Part shown: positions 11,668-21,152 of the stretch, in pieces
How positions within the stretch are numbered: position 1 is the first letter of the stretch
Layout of the letters: each line of letters starts with the position of its first letter
Assembly (NCBI GenBank): GCA_033065855.1
Contig: JAVXUO010001706.1
Location: 1 to 64,000, forward strand
DNA from: Escallonia rubra
Lineage: Eukaryota > Streptophyta > Magnoliopsida > Escalloniales > Escalloniaceae
Length of the DNA stretch: 64,000 nucleotides
Direction of reading: 5' to 3'
The notes under the pieces: generated by a model
Seen by the model: the letters and a program-made list of their open reading frames with translations, nothing else
Told to the model about the DNA's origin: nothing
Databases searched by the model: none
Program-made: the position numbers and the translations under genes

Positions 11668-12647
11668 GGAAATCGAATATAAGGCTAGCCTCACGCAATT
11701 TGCGTGAGGCTAGCGACTGAAACGACGTAGTTTTGGTAAAAATATACATAGTATTTTTTTTCCATTTTCCTTTTTTTCTTTTGATCTCAGTCCCTTCCCC
11801 CCTGTTTTCCTTTCCTCAGCGTCTCTCTGTCGGTCCCTAGTAACCCACCGCCCCAACCTTCCCGCGCCTGCCACCATCACACCCACCGTCAACCATCACC
11901 GCCCCTTACCTTCTTGCGCCGGCCACCGTCACCCATCACCGCCCTACCTTCTTGCACCGGCCACCGTCACCCATCACCGCCCCTACCTTCCCGCGCCGGC
12001 CACCATCTAACCAATTTATTTCCCTCGTTTTCTCTCTCTCCCTTCTTCTCGTTTGTCTTCTCTCTGCCACAAGCCCTAGCAAGCCAACGCCACCAACACG
12101 CACCGCCATCTCTGCCGTAGACCACCAATTTTTCCTTCGCCGGCCACAGCTAACGGCCATGCCTGCCGCAAATGGAGGCTAGCCTTCGAGCTTTACGCCC
12201 ATCACACACTAATGCCATCCCTGTCGCAACTAATTGATGGTGCCACGGGTGGGAGATGGCTTCGATCGGTGGTGCTCGCATGGTGACGGCAGGGATGACA
12301 GATAGTGGGTCTACTGTCGGTGCCGTGGTGCGTTGGGGCGGTGGCTTGTGACAGTGTTTGTCTGTGGTGTTGGTGGAAACTATCGCGGCAGGAGGATGAT
12401 TGTCGGTGGGCGTGATGGCGGCCGGTGCTGGAAGGTGGGGCGGTGATTGGTGACGGTAGCCGGCGCAAGAAGGTTGGGCGGTGGGTCGCTTGTACTGTCG
12501 CGGTAGGAGGATGGGTATCAGTGGCCGTGATAATGGCCGGTGCAGGAAGATTGGGCAGTGATTGGGAAGATTGGACGGTGATTGGGGAAGGTTAGGCGGT
12601 GGTTGCTAGGGGCTGCGACGGAGAGACGAGGAGGAGAAAAGGGGGGG

Positions 12648-12680
<33 letters not shown>

Positions 12681-12828
12681 GAAAAAAAATTGACTATTTG
12701 ACCTTTGACTTCAAAAAGAAAAAAGGAAAAAGAAAAGAAAAAGATTACATATATTTTTACTAAAACTACGTCGTTTCAGTCGCTAGCCTCACGCAAGTTG
12801 CGTGAGGCTAGCCTTATATTCGCTTTCC
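11668..12828. mobile_element. Foldback-type element with near-complete inverted arms
   Basis: The outer about 75 bp (11668-11742 and 12750-12828) are near-identical inverted repeats starting GGAAA[T/G]CGAATATAAGG. Each contains its own small hairpin, CTAGCCTCACGCAA facing TTGCGTGAGGCTAG. The inner parts are also complementary: about four units of a roughly 42-bp repeat (CGCCGGCCACCGTCACCCAT type, 11860-12005) on the left pair with GGTGACGGTAGCCGGCG-type units (12390-12600) on the right. No ORF of recognisable function and no clear target duplication. The superfamily is not assigned. Confidence 0.75.
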
Positions 12829-12839
12829 ACTATATATAT

Positions 12840-12979
12840 AGCTGATACGTTGCTAGCGCTAGCAGCGCTAGCACCGTCTGCTACATAATGTAGCGGATGG
12901 TAAATTATTGTCTGCGACATTATGTAACGGACGGCAAAACAGCGCTAGCAACGTGCTAGCGCTAGCAATGGATCACGAT

Positions 12980-12981
<2 letters not shown>
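12840..12981. mobile_element. Small palindromic MITE in a TA array
   Basis: A 142-bp palindrome bounded by AGCTGATACGTTGCTAGCGC and (reverse) GGATCGTGATCCATTGCTAG. It contains GCTACATAATGTAGCGGA and a diverged copy. It sits inside TATATA runs on both sides. Its end and core resemble the larger palindromic element at 14783-16277, suggesting one family. Confidence 0.7.
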
Positions 12982-13032
<51 letters not shown>

Positions 13033-13174
13033 CACAGACACACATGCACATGTATTCGGCAGTCTTAAACCCAAGCTTCCCCCTTAAACTGAATTTTCAT
13101 TAAGCATTAGAGAAAAGTATATGAAAAACCATATCGGAAATTCCCCGGAAAGAAAACTCTTCAATCCCTTCAGA

Positions 13175-13215
<41 letters not shown>

Positions 13216-13614
13216 GTTAGTGGGTGTGACGACTGGAATGGGAGCCCTCGAACTGCTGCCCAGAGAATGACATATTGTTTGAAAATCACAAAAGAAAGCC
13301 TTAACACTTTCATTAATTGCTCGAAAATTTATCGCGAAAGGGTCCAAAAATTATTGTCTACAAAAGTTTATGCGCTAGGAAAATTATTAACGGGTCTTTT
13401 GCGCTAATAAGCATGCGGATACTAAAAGAAGTTTAATTGTCAGCTAAAAAAGTATATCAATGCTAAAAATTAATTCACCGTTAAAATACACGTCGACGTT
13501 AAATAATAAAATATATCCTCGCTAAAAATTATATCAATGTTAAGAAAATTTAAATTTGTGGCTAAAAATACCACTTTAATTTATGAAGAGTATTTTAGGG
13601 TTCGAGATATTACA

Positions 13615-14754
13615 CTCGATCCAAGCTATGCAATGCTACGCAACCTCGATGAAAATTCTCTGAATAAACCTAGATTGGCAATCTATTTGTTAGAGCACAA
13701 TCTATGCTACTATACTATAAATCTAATATCAACTACCCACCACGTAGTCACTTATAACTCTGAAATCGCTCAACTTAAAGCGGGGACTTGCACACGGCCA
13801 ACCTAACCGAAAACCATGTACGCTCCATAATGTGTAACGATATCCCAAAGTCATAATAAATTATAAGAAAGCGCTTTTATAGCTTAAAACACTATAAAAA
13901 GTCAAAATATGAATTTTCTAAAATTTTGAATATTTTTGAATTAAATTTAAGTGTAATAAAAACCCATAAATAGCCATAATTGTTTCTAGGTGAAAATAAA
14001 GTCCCTTAATGTTTGTAACAGCTTTAGAGTACTTATAACAATTATATAAATTTAAATAAGAATTTAAAAGGCATCAAAACTATTTTTAAAATTTTCGTTT
14101 TGCTAAATCCAATGCAATACGGCAAATATACCAAATAAGCTCTAAAAGTCACCAAACTTAATCTGGGACTTATTTATACCATAAAAACATTGCTCTAATT
14201 TTTCCAAAACATTTTCATGAGTTTAAAGGCTCCAAAAACTTTTCAAATCTGAAATTACATCAAATACTAAAAATATATACAATTTCAGAAAATTATAAAC
14301 TTTTGCCACAAATTCTAGTATAGTCTAACATTTTATACTGTGAAGTTTACATGCTAACGATAACCGGACACTATCGAATGCTCGCGCCGTACTTAAAACT
14401 AACCCAATACCCGATCCGCACTTCTCTTCTCAGAAGTTCGTAAACTGTCACCACGGTAGGTTTGCACTGCCAAACCCTCCACCAAATATAAAATTGCTTA
14501 CATGACCTTTCCAAAACATACACGATACACACCTAAATATACACAGCACTCACATCTTACTCCCTCTCTCGCACAGCCCCTAAAATCCATAAATTTGTGA
14601 ATGATTTAAAGAGAAAAAGGTTAGAAAAACTTACCGGAAAAACAAACTGGTCGCCGGAAAACTCTTCTTTAAGCCCCCCCCCCCCCCCCCTCCCCCTTCT
14701 CTCTCATGCGTATCAGAAACAAAAGAGCTTGGGGACGGCTGCTCCATCAATTGC

Positions 14755-14775
<21 letters not shown>
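13615..14775 (-). mobile_element. Outer gypsy-type LTR, second piece
   Basis: Resumes the LTR interrupted at 7773, starting with the duplicated CTCGA. It aligns in reverse complement with 29990-30890 (for instance the motif around GATCCAAGCTATGCAATGC). The long frame at 13537-13806 and its counterpart at 30569-30880 reflect this shared LTR sequence, not a gene. A run of about 18 C lies at 14674-14691. It ends in a (TA)n tract. Confidence 0.65.
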
Positions 14776-14782
<7 letters not shown>

Positions 14783-14785
<3 letters not shown>

Positions 14786-15150
14786 CTGATCCGTTGAGAG
14801 CGTTAGCAAAATAGGAGAAGTTGCAAGCGCGATCTGGCCGTCCATCCTGAAAGATGGACGGTCCAGATCGCGCCTTTTTCGAATACTGTCAGTCGTCCGC
14901 GATACAGTATAGCGGACGGACTTTTTTACCTTTTTGCCCTCTGACCCGTCCGCTATACTGTATCGCGGACGGTCCAAATTTTTTTTTTACGTTTTTTTTA
15001 AAATAGCCTCATGTTCCATCCGCTACATTATGTAGCGGAGGAGTAAGCAGGCATTATTTTTTTTTCCAGTCCTTTCTCTCATTAAAATTCTGACATGTTT
15101 CTCTCTCTCTCTCTCTCTCTCATTTGTCTCGTCAATTTCTGACACACTCT

Positions 15151-15194
<44 letters not shown>

Positions 15195-16277
15195 ATCAAT
15201 TTATGACGCTTTCTCTCTCTTTTCTCTCACCATGATTTCTTTTATGGGTTCTGGATGTAACACATAATGTAAATGGTATGCATGGGTAAGGGAAGGCTGA
15301 ATTTCAGCCGTGTCATGTTGGTGCATGGTGAGGCCGTGGAGTGATGGCAGCCGTGGTGGAGTGCGGCTGGGTACGGGGACCTTGCGTAAGTGTATCGGAG
15401 CCAAAAGGTTGGAGAGAAACAGCCTTGGGGAGGCTGTCAAGTATGCTGTTGACAGGAAAAGGACCCACTGCCGTGAGGCAGTGTGTGTAGATTGGACAAT
15501 AACAAGCCATTGCCGTGAGGCAGTGGCTGCTTTGCTGTGACTTGGATTGAGAAGATTATGCTTTGGAAAGAAAAATGAAGCAAGGGCAGTAGCTTGGAGG
15601 GAAACAAAAATTTAGTGAATGAAGGAGAAGATGATGGGTCTAGCTGTGGGAGTTGGAGAAATTGGTTATATGCATATGAGTATATGTATGTGTATATTAG
15701 AGAGTTACAAAATGGTGTAGTGTGTAGTAAGTATGGAATGTGACATTGGATTTGTAAATGGGTACCTGTGTGTATATTAGTGTGAAGAGTGGAGTGTAAG
15801 AAGCAATTTGAAGGCAAGGCAAAAGAAGAAGAAGAATGGGGGGAAAGGACAATGGGGTGGCCCATCTTTACGCGGGTATGTTTCTGGAGAACAAAAGAAG
15901 AAGAAGAATGGGGGGAAAGGACAATAGGGTGGGGCCCTTCAGCAAATCATGCCAACCGCAAATGTGTGCCTGCCTACTCCTCCGCTACATAATGTAGCGG
16001 ATGGAACAGGAGGCTATTTTTGTAAAAAAATCGTCCGCTACATTATGTAGCGGACGAACTTAAAAAAAACGTAAAAAAAAATTTAGACCGTCCGCGATAC
16101 AGTATAGCGGACGGGTCAGAGGGCAAAAAGGTAAAAAAGTCCGTCCGCTATACTGTATCGCGGACGACTGACAGTATTCGAAAAATGCGCGATCTGGACC
16201 GTCCATCTTTCAGGATGGACGGCCAGATCGCGCTTGTAACTTCTCCTGATTTGCTAACGCTCTCAACGGATCAGCTC
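14783..16277. mobile_element. Palindromic long-TIR element inserted in (TA)n
   Basis: Inverted arms of about 270-310 bp (14783-15052 and 15969-16277) begin GAGCTGATCCGTTGAGAGCG. Each arm holds several smaller palindromes: CCGTCCATC..GATGGACGG, CGTCCGCGATACAGTATAGC and its inverse, and GTCCGCTACATTATGTAGCG. TA runs flank both ends, consistent with a TA target. The core (15053-15968) has CT-rich tracts, a direct repeat (AAGAAGAAGAATGGGGGGAA, near 15825 and 15897) and the palindrome CACTGCCGTGAGGCAGTG at 15466-15483, which also occurs in the neighbouring LTR at 10035-10052. The core therefore probably contains LTR-derived sequence. No transposase. Confidence 0.75.
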
Positions 16278-16278
<1 letters not shown>

Positions 16279-16357
<79 letters not shown>

Positions 16358-16418
16358 TAAAAGCCCTAAGTTGACAATTTACCAAAAAGCTCCCCTAACT
16401 TTTGTTAAGTATTCTAAT
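16279..16418. repeat. Left flank repeat: (TA)n(TG)n plus 64-bp unit
   Basis: A TA tract, a TG tract and a 64-bp unit (16355-16418, starting TATTAAAAGCCCTAAG) immediately precede the composite MULE. The same TA-TG-64-bp arrangement follows the element at 24168-24314, and the 64-bp unit is identical in both places. Confidence 0.85.
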
Positions 16419-16456
16419 GGATCGGGCCCCACCACAAAAAGCACTCATTTTTTTTT

Positions 16457-17230
16457 TTGAGCCCAACCGCATGTAAGAGAAGCGGTTGGTTATGATTATT
16501 TTTTTGACATGGGCCCACCACAAAAAAACACTCCACCCAACCGCTTTTCTTATACTCGGTTGGGACATATTTTTTTTTGCCCAACCGCTTCTCTTAGAAG
16601 CGGTTGGTAAGCCCCTTTTTTTTTAACAATTTTTTAAAAAAACCAACCGCATATAAAAGAAGCGGTTGGTGGCTTTTATTTTGGGTGGCTCCCACACAAA
16701 AATTTTCAAATTTTTTGATTGGATGACACAAAAAAAAAAAAAAATTTCGAGCCAAGGCTGCCACGTGGCCTCCTCCGCGCCTGCCACGTGGCCCAACCGC
16801 GTGAAGGGGCGCCGGTTGGTGCCACGTGGCCTCCTCCGCGCCTGCCACGTGGCCCAACCGCGTGAAGGGGCGCCGGTTGGTGCCACGTGGCCTCCTCCGC
16901 GCCTGCCACGTGGCCCAACCGCGTGAAGGGGCGCCGGTTGGTGCCACGTGGCCTCCTCAGCGCCTGCCACGTGGCCCAACCGCGTGAAGGGGCGCAGGTT
17001 GGTGCCGCGTGGCCTCCACGCGCCTGCCACGTGGCCTCCTCAGCGCCTGCCACGTGGCCCAACCGCGTGAAGGGACGCCGGTTGGTGCCGCGTGGCCACC
17101 ACGCGCCTGCCACGTGGCCCAACGCGGGAAGGTGCGCCGGTTGGTACAATGGCGGTGCCACGTGGCCTCCCCCGCTCCTGCCACGTGGCCCAACCGCGTG
17201 AAGGGGCTCCGCGGGTTGCCCTCTCCTTCT
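16457..17230. repeat. Left-arm hairpin and CACGTG repeat array
   Basis: Four AT-type hairpin units (about 16463-16670; for example CCCAACCGC..TAAGAGAAGCGGTTGG) are followed by a roughly 61-bp tandem array (16757-17215). Each array unit has CCAACCGCGTGAAGG..CGCCGGTTGG and GCCACGTGGC. CACGTG is the G-box core bound by plant bZIP and bHLH factors. The array is open in several frames because of its composition; the long minus-strand frames over it are not genes. Confidence 0.85.
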
Positions 17231-17406
17231 GCCACGTGGCGCCCCCCCCCCCCACGCGCCTGATGCTCCCCATGACTCTGTCCTTCCCTCCCCGTGACTG
17301 TCCTTTTGCGGAGTCTTTTTTTTCGCGCCAAATTTTTTTTCTGCCACCACTCACGGGTTTTTTCTGCAGACACCCTCTTTTTTCTTCTCTCTTCCTTTTT
17401 CTTCTC

Positions 17407-17416
17407 TATTTATAAT
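17407..17416 (+). promoter_or_regulatory. Inward TATA element, left arm
   Basis: TATTTATAAT lies about 160 bp upstream of a good splice donor (CACAACAA|GTAAGTATT, about 17560-17575). It is followed by a CT-rich leader, as expected for a plant promoter driving the transposase unit from the left arm. Inferred from sequence only. Confidence 0.5.
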
Positions 17417-17567
17417 CCCCTCCCCCCAACCATTCTTCTCCACATTTCTGCTCTGCTCCGCACTTTTTCTCCACAAACCAAAAAATTTTAGCGCTAGAAG
17501 AAGATCGGTGGATAATCACTAGAAGATCGGTAGATTTTTCTTCAAATACATCAAGTCACAACAAGTA

Positions 17568-19562
17568 AGTATTTTGAATTTCCTTATACATCAAGTCAGC
17601 GTATTACACTTAGCGTATTACATTTATAGCGATTCAAAATAGCGTATTACATTACATTTATAGACAGCTTTTTCACGGATTTATAAAAAATAGCTAGAGC
17701 GAGATTTTGCCAAAGTACAAAAAAAAGACCCTAGTTATTCTGAAAGGATCTGTATGAGGTAAAAATTTCAGATTTTTCGAAGCACTGTAGAGGGGCTAAC
17801 TGATACGGGGAACCGTGTACCTTCGCAGTCTAATTTAAAATACCAAGCTAGCGCGATTTCGCGCGAAACTTTTACGAGAACCCTAGGATGTTGGGAAGTT
17901 CCATTCCCCAGGATTTCGCGCCATTCCGGAGCCGTTTGCTATTTTTTTGCCCGAACGGCCCTTTCAGCGCTCGCCCTTTAATTAGACAGCTTTTTCACGG
18001 ATTTATAAAAAATATCTAGAGCGTGATTTGGCCAAAGTGCAAAACAGGGACCCTAGTTATTCTGAAAGGATCTGTATCAGGTAAACATTTCAGATTTTTC
18101 CAAGCACTGTAGAGGGGCTAACTGATACGGGGAACCGTGTACCTTCGCAGTTTAATTTAAAATACCAAGCTAGCGCGATTTCGCGCGAAACTTTTACGAG
18201 AACCCTAGGATGTTGGGAAGTTCCATTCCCCAGGATTTCGCGCCATTCCGGAGCCGTTTGCTATTTTTTTGCCCGAACGGCCCTTTCAGCGCTCGCCCCG
18301 TACACCGGTTCGCGATTTTTGCGCGAAAAATCCGTAAAGTACTTTTTAGGCCAATGATGAACTCACGAAGCGTAAAGTAGCATTTCGAGGCACCTTTGAG
18401 ATTTTTCCTGATGCCAGGGGCATTTCGGTAATTTGCCACCCCGCGAGGGGTGTTTCGGTAATTTTCCCGCGCCAAGTTTTTAATTACACAGTTTTAGTCC
18501 AGGAATGTAATCACAGAACCTGAAATGTTGTTTTGAAGCTGGTTCGGGGGCGTTGGGGTGATAGTGAACCCCCGGGGGCATTTCGATAATTTGCCGCTCA
18601 TCGGTGACTATTTTGCTAGGAAGGATCCAGCCTCATGATACATGCCTTAAAATAACTTTTAGTTCAGCAAAGGGTGTCAGACACCCGAAAACTTTTATTG
18701 TCCCGGGTGAATTCAGGAACTTGTGACGCACCGGCGATGACTGCCAGGGGGTATTTTGCACAAGTAGCGAGTGTTTTGGTAACTTTCCCCCTTTAAAATT
18801 TTTCCTGATATATTGGGTATATAATTGACGTAATACATTTAAAAACTTGACTTCAAAGCGGTTTTGAGGTCTTGGGGGTGTAGGGGCCATCGGGGGGTAT
18901 ATTGCTATATAACCACGTTGGCGCTACATTCAGTGAGAACTGGCGTAATTAACCGTTCGGAGTGGTGGGAAGTGAGGATTTGTTTTAATACATTTAAATA
19001 ATGACTATTACTAATGTGTTGGTAAGCTAGGTTAAAGATCCAGATATGTTGGTTACCCCCTGGGGCATTTCGGTAATTTGCCGCTCATCGGGGGCTATTT
19101 TGTTAGGAAGGATCCAGCTTAAAGGGCCATACCGTAAAATAATTTGTAGTTCAGCAAATGGTGTCAGACACCCGAAAACTTATTTTGTCCCGGATGAATT
19201 CAGGAAGCTTAAAATGCCGTTTCAAAGCACTCGGAACGATTTTTTGATGCCAGGGGGCATTTTTCGGTAATTCGCAGCCCCGAGGGGGGTATTTTCGTAA
19301 TTTTACAGCGTTAAGTTTTTTAAAGGACTTCTTAGTCCAGAAATGTAAGCAAAGCACCTAAAAGGTTGTTTTCAAGCTGATTTGGGACGTTAGGGTGATA
19401 ATGAACTCCCCGGGGGCATTTTGCTAATTTGCCCCCGTCGGGGGCTATTTTGATAATTTTACATTATACAAATCAGCTTAAGCAATTACGTTTAAATAAT
19501 TTTTATTCTTCTTTTATTTAATTCTATGACTTGTTGATAATCGTATTGGTTTTTATTTTTTA
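17568..19562 (+). other. Putative 2-kb leader intron of the transposase unit
   Basis: A donor GTAAGTATT at about 17568 and an acceptor TTTTTATTTTTTAG ending at 19562 bracket about 2 kb without ORFs, 15 bases before the transposase ATG. The interval contains a 322-bp tandem duplication (17663-17984 and 17985-18298). It also has repeated modules with the phrase GGGGGCATTTCGGTAATTTG (18415, 18575, 19060, 19255, 19415 and others). Splicing is a prediction. Confidence 0.45.
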
Positions 19563-19577
19563 GATTTCAGTATAAAT

Positions 19578-21152
19578 ATGGATGCAACTGGAGGAAATAT
19601 TTTTTGTGAAGGTTCTGATCCACCTTACTTGGGTCAAATTTTCCAAACACTGGACGAAGTCGAAGCATACTACAGAGCATATTCGAAAACAATGGGTTTC
19701 GGTATTAGAACTAAGACGACTAGAAAACGGGTGAATACCGATCAAATTGGTGCAAGGTTATTTGAGTGTCATAGAGGAGCACCGTATGTACCCCCCGTCG
19801 TTCAGATCAGTGACGAAGGGACAACAAGACAAAGAAAACGGGACACATTTCCGGGTACCGGCTGCAAAGCCCATGTGTATGCAGTACACCGGAAAAATGA
19901 AAACCATTGGGTTTTGACGGGTGTGGAGTTGAGCCATAATCATCAGTTTTGCACCCCTAGTATGATTGGTCAAATTCATCAACACCGAGAAATAAGCGCG
20001 GCACACAGACAACTGATTTCAACAATGGCCGACGCTAAAATATCACCTTCTAAGATGATGGGGGTTTTCTCAAGCCAGGCTGGGGGGATTGACAAGTTGA
20101 CTTTCAACGACGTTGACCTTCGAAATCAACTCCGTGCTCAGAGGAGAGAGTCTTTCGGTCAGATCGATTCTCAAGCTACACTTGATATCTTCAGGTGCCT
20201 TCAGAGTGAGAATTCTGGATTTTTCTACAGTCTCCAAGTGGATGATGAGGGCCGCATTAGTACTATATTTTGGGTGGACCCCCGTTCTAGAGCTGCTTAC
20301 CAAAATTTTGGGGATGTTGTGACGTTTGACACCACATACCGCACCAATAAGTACTCTATGCCTTTTGCTCCGTTCACCGGGGTGAACCACCACTATCAGT
20401 CAATCTCATTTGGCTTTGCCCTGCTTAGGGATGAGACGGAGGAGTCATTTACGTGGTTATTTGAAACGTGGCTTCAAGCAATGTATCATATTCCTCCAAA
20501 GACCATCATCACCGACCAAGATCTGGCAATGAAAAATGCAATCACTAAGGTCCTTCCAGATACTCACCATGGCCTGTGCACGTGGCACATAAGCAACAAA
20601 TATCCCGAACGGCTTCACAATGTATATGCAAAGCATCCGGAATTCAAGACTGACTTTAATACATGCGTGAAGAAATCGTTGACGGTAGACGTGTTCGAGG
20701 AAAGGTGGGCCGCGTTAATGGATGACTACGGTTTGCACAATCATGGATGGTTAAAATCGTTGTATGAGATCAAGACACAGTGGGTCGGTGCCTACACCAA
20801 GAAGTTTTTTACAGCCGGAATGACTACGACATCGAAAAGCGAAGCTATGAATTCATTCTTCGATGGGTACGTAGGCCAGTCTTCAAGTATAGCGGAGTTT
20901 GTACTAGAGATGCAGAAAGCCCTTGAGAGGCAATTGTACCGTGAGAGAGAAGCCGACGTGGCTACAGTTTACAAAGAAAGATCCATACTACTTCGTTCAC
21001 CATTGGAGGCTCATGCGGCTCAAGTCTATACGAAGGAAATGTTTCGACAGTTTCAAGAGGAACTATTAAAGTCGAATCAATATGGCATGACAAAGTTGCA
21101 CGAGTTTTCCACCAGAGATCTCAAGGTTTATGCTTTGACAAATGTATCATGA
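19578..21152 (+). CDS. FAR1/FHY3-type MULE transposase, C-terminally truncated
   Basis: An uninterrupted 524-residue frame. Residues about 28-125 form a FAR1 DNA-binding domain: YYRAYSKTMGFGIRTKTTRK, Cys64, Cys96 and the HNH at 120-122 give the C..C..HxH zinc-binding pattern. Residues about 245-345 are a MULE transposase core with Asp251 (TFDTTYRTN), Asp313 (IITDQD) and Glu422 (SKSEAMNSFF), so the DDE triad is complete. Family members usually continue to a SWIM zinc finger. Here the frame ends with a TGA supplied by the inverted right arm, whose homology starts at 21142, so SWIM is missing. A strong acceptor precedes the ATG. In an autonomous Mutator-like element this protein would excise and integrate the element in the nucleus; whether the truncated form is active is unknown. 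It might instead act as a DNA-binding regulator. Confidence 0.85.
   Translation: MDATGGNIFCEGSDPPYLGQIFQTLDEVEAYYRAYSKTMGFGIRTKTTRKRVNTDQIGARLFECHRGAPYVPPVVQISDEGTTRQRKRDTFPGTGCKAHVYAVHRKNENHWVLTGVELSHNHQFCTPSMIGQIHQHREISAAHRQLISTMADAKISPSKMMGVFSSQAGGIDKLTFNDVDLRNQLRAQRRESFGQIDSQATLDIFRCLQSENSGFFYSLQVDDEGRISTIFWVDPRSRAAYQNFGDVVTFDTTYRTNKYSMPFAPFTGVNHHYQSISFGFALLRDETEESFTWLFETWLQAMYHIPPKTIITDQDLAMKNAITKVLPDTHHGLCTWHISNKYPERLHNVYAKHPEFKTDFNTCVKKSLTVDVFEERWAALMDDYGLHNHGWLKSLYEIKTQWVGAYTKKFFTAGMTTTSKSEAMNSFFDGYVGQSSSIAEFVLEMQKALERQLYREREADVATVYKERSILLRSPLEAHAAQVYTKEMFRQFQEELLKSNQYGMTKLHEFSTRDLKVYALTNVS

Larger units (their letters stand above)
7774..13614 (-). mobile_element. Nested gypsy-type LTR (probably solo), TSD CTCGA
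   Basis: Starts TGTAACACCCTG and ends GAGATATTACA, and is flanked by the 5-bp duplication CTCGA (7769-7773 and 13615-13619). It lacks gag-pol and has no second LTR copy inside, so it is best read as a solo LTR of about 3.5 kb net. Three later insertions enlarge it: a hAT (10229-11204), a foldback element (11668-12828) and a small MITE (12840-12981). The family blocks are at 8084-8112 and 8337-8348. Orientation is inferred from the related element at 38934-50467, whose primer-binding site and polypurine tract are visible. Confidence 0.75.

Noticed and set aside
13537-13806. Frame whose product resembles one at 30569-30880 (reverse)
   Set aside because: Similarity comes from both being the same LTR sequence, one of them reversed. 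The frames start and stop at different points and run across an LTR end.
16594-17373. Several overlapping long frames of 100-214 codons on both strands
   Set aside because: They lie over the 61-bp CACGTG array of the MULE arm and translate into the same repeated segment in different frames. No start context or domain supports a gene.
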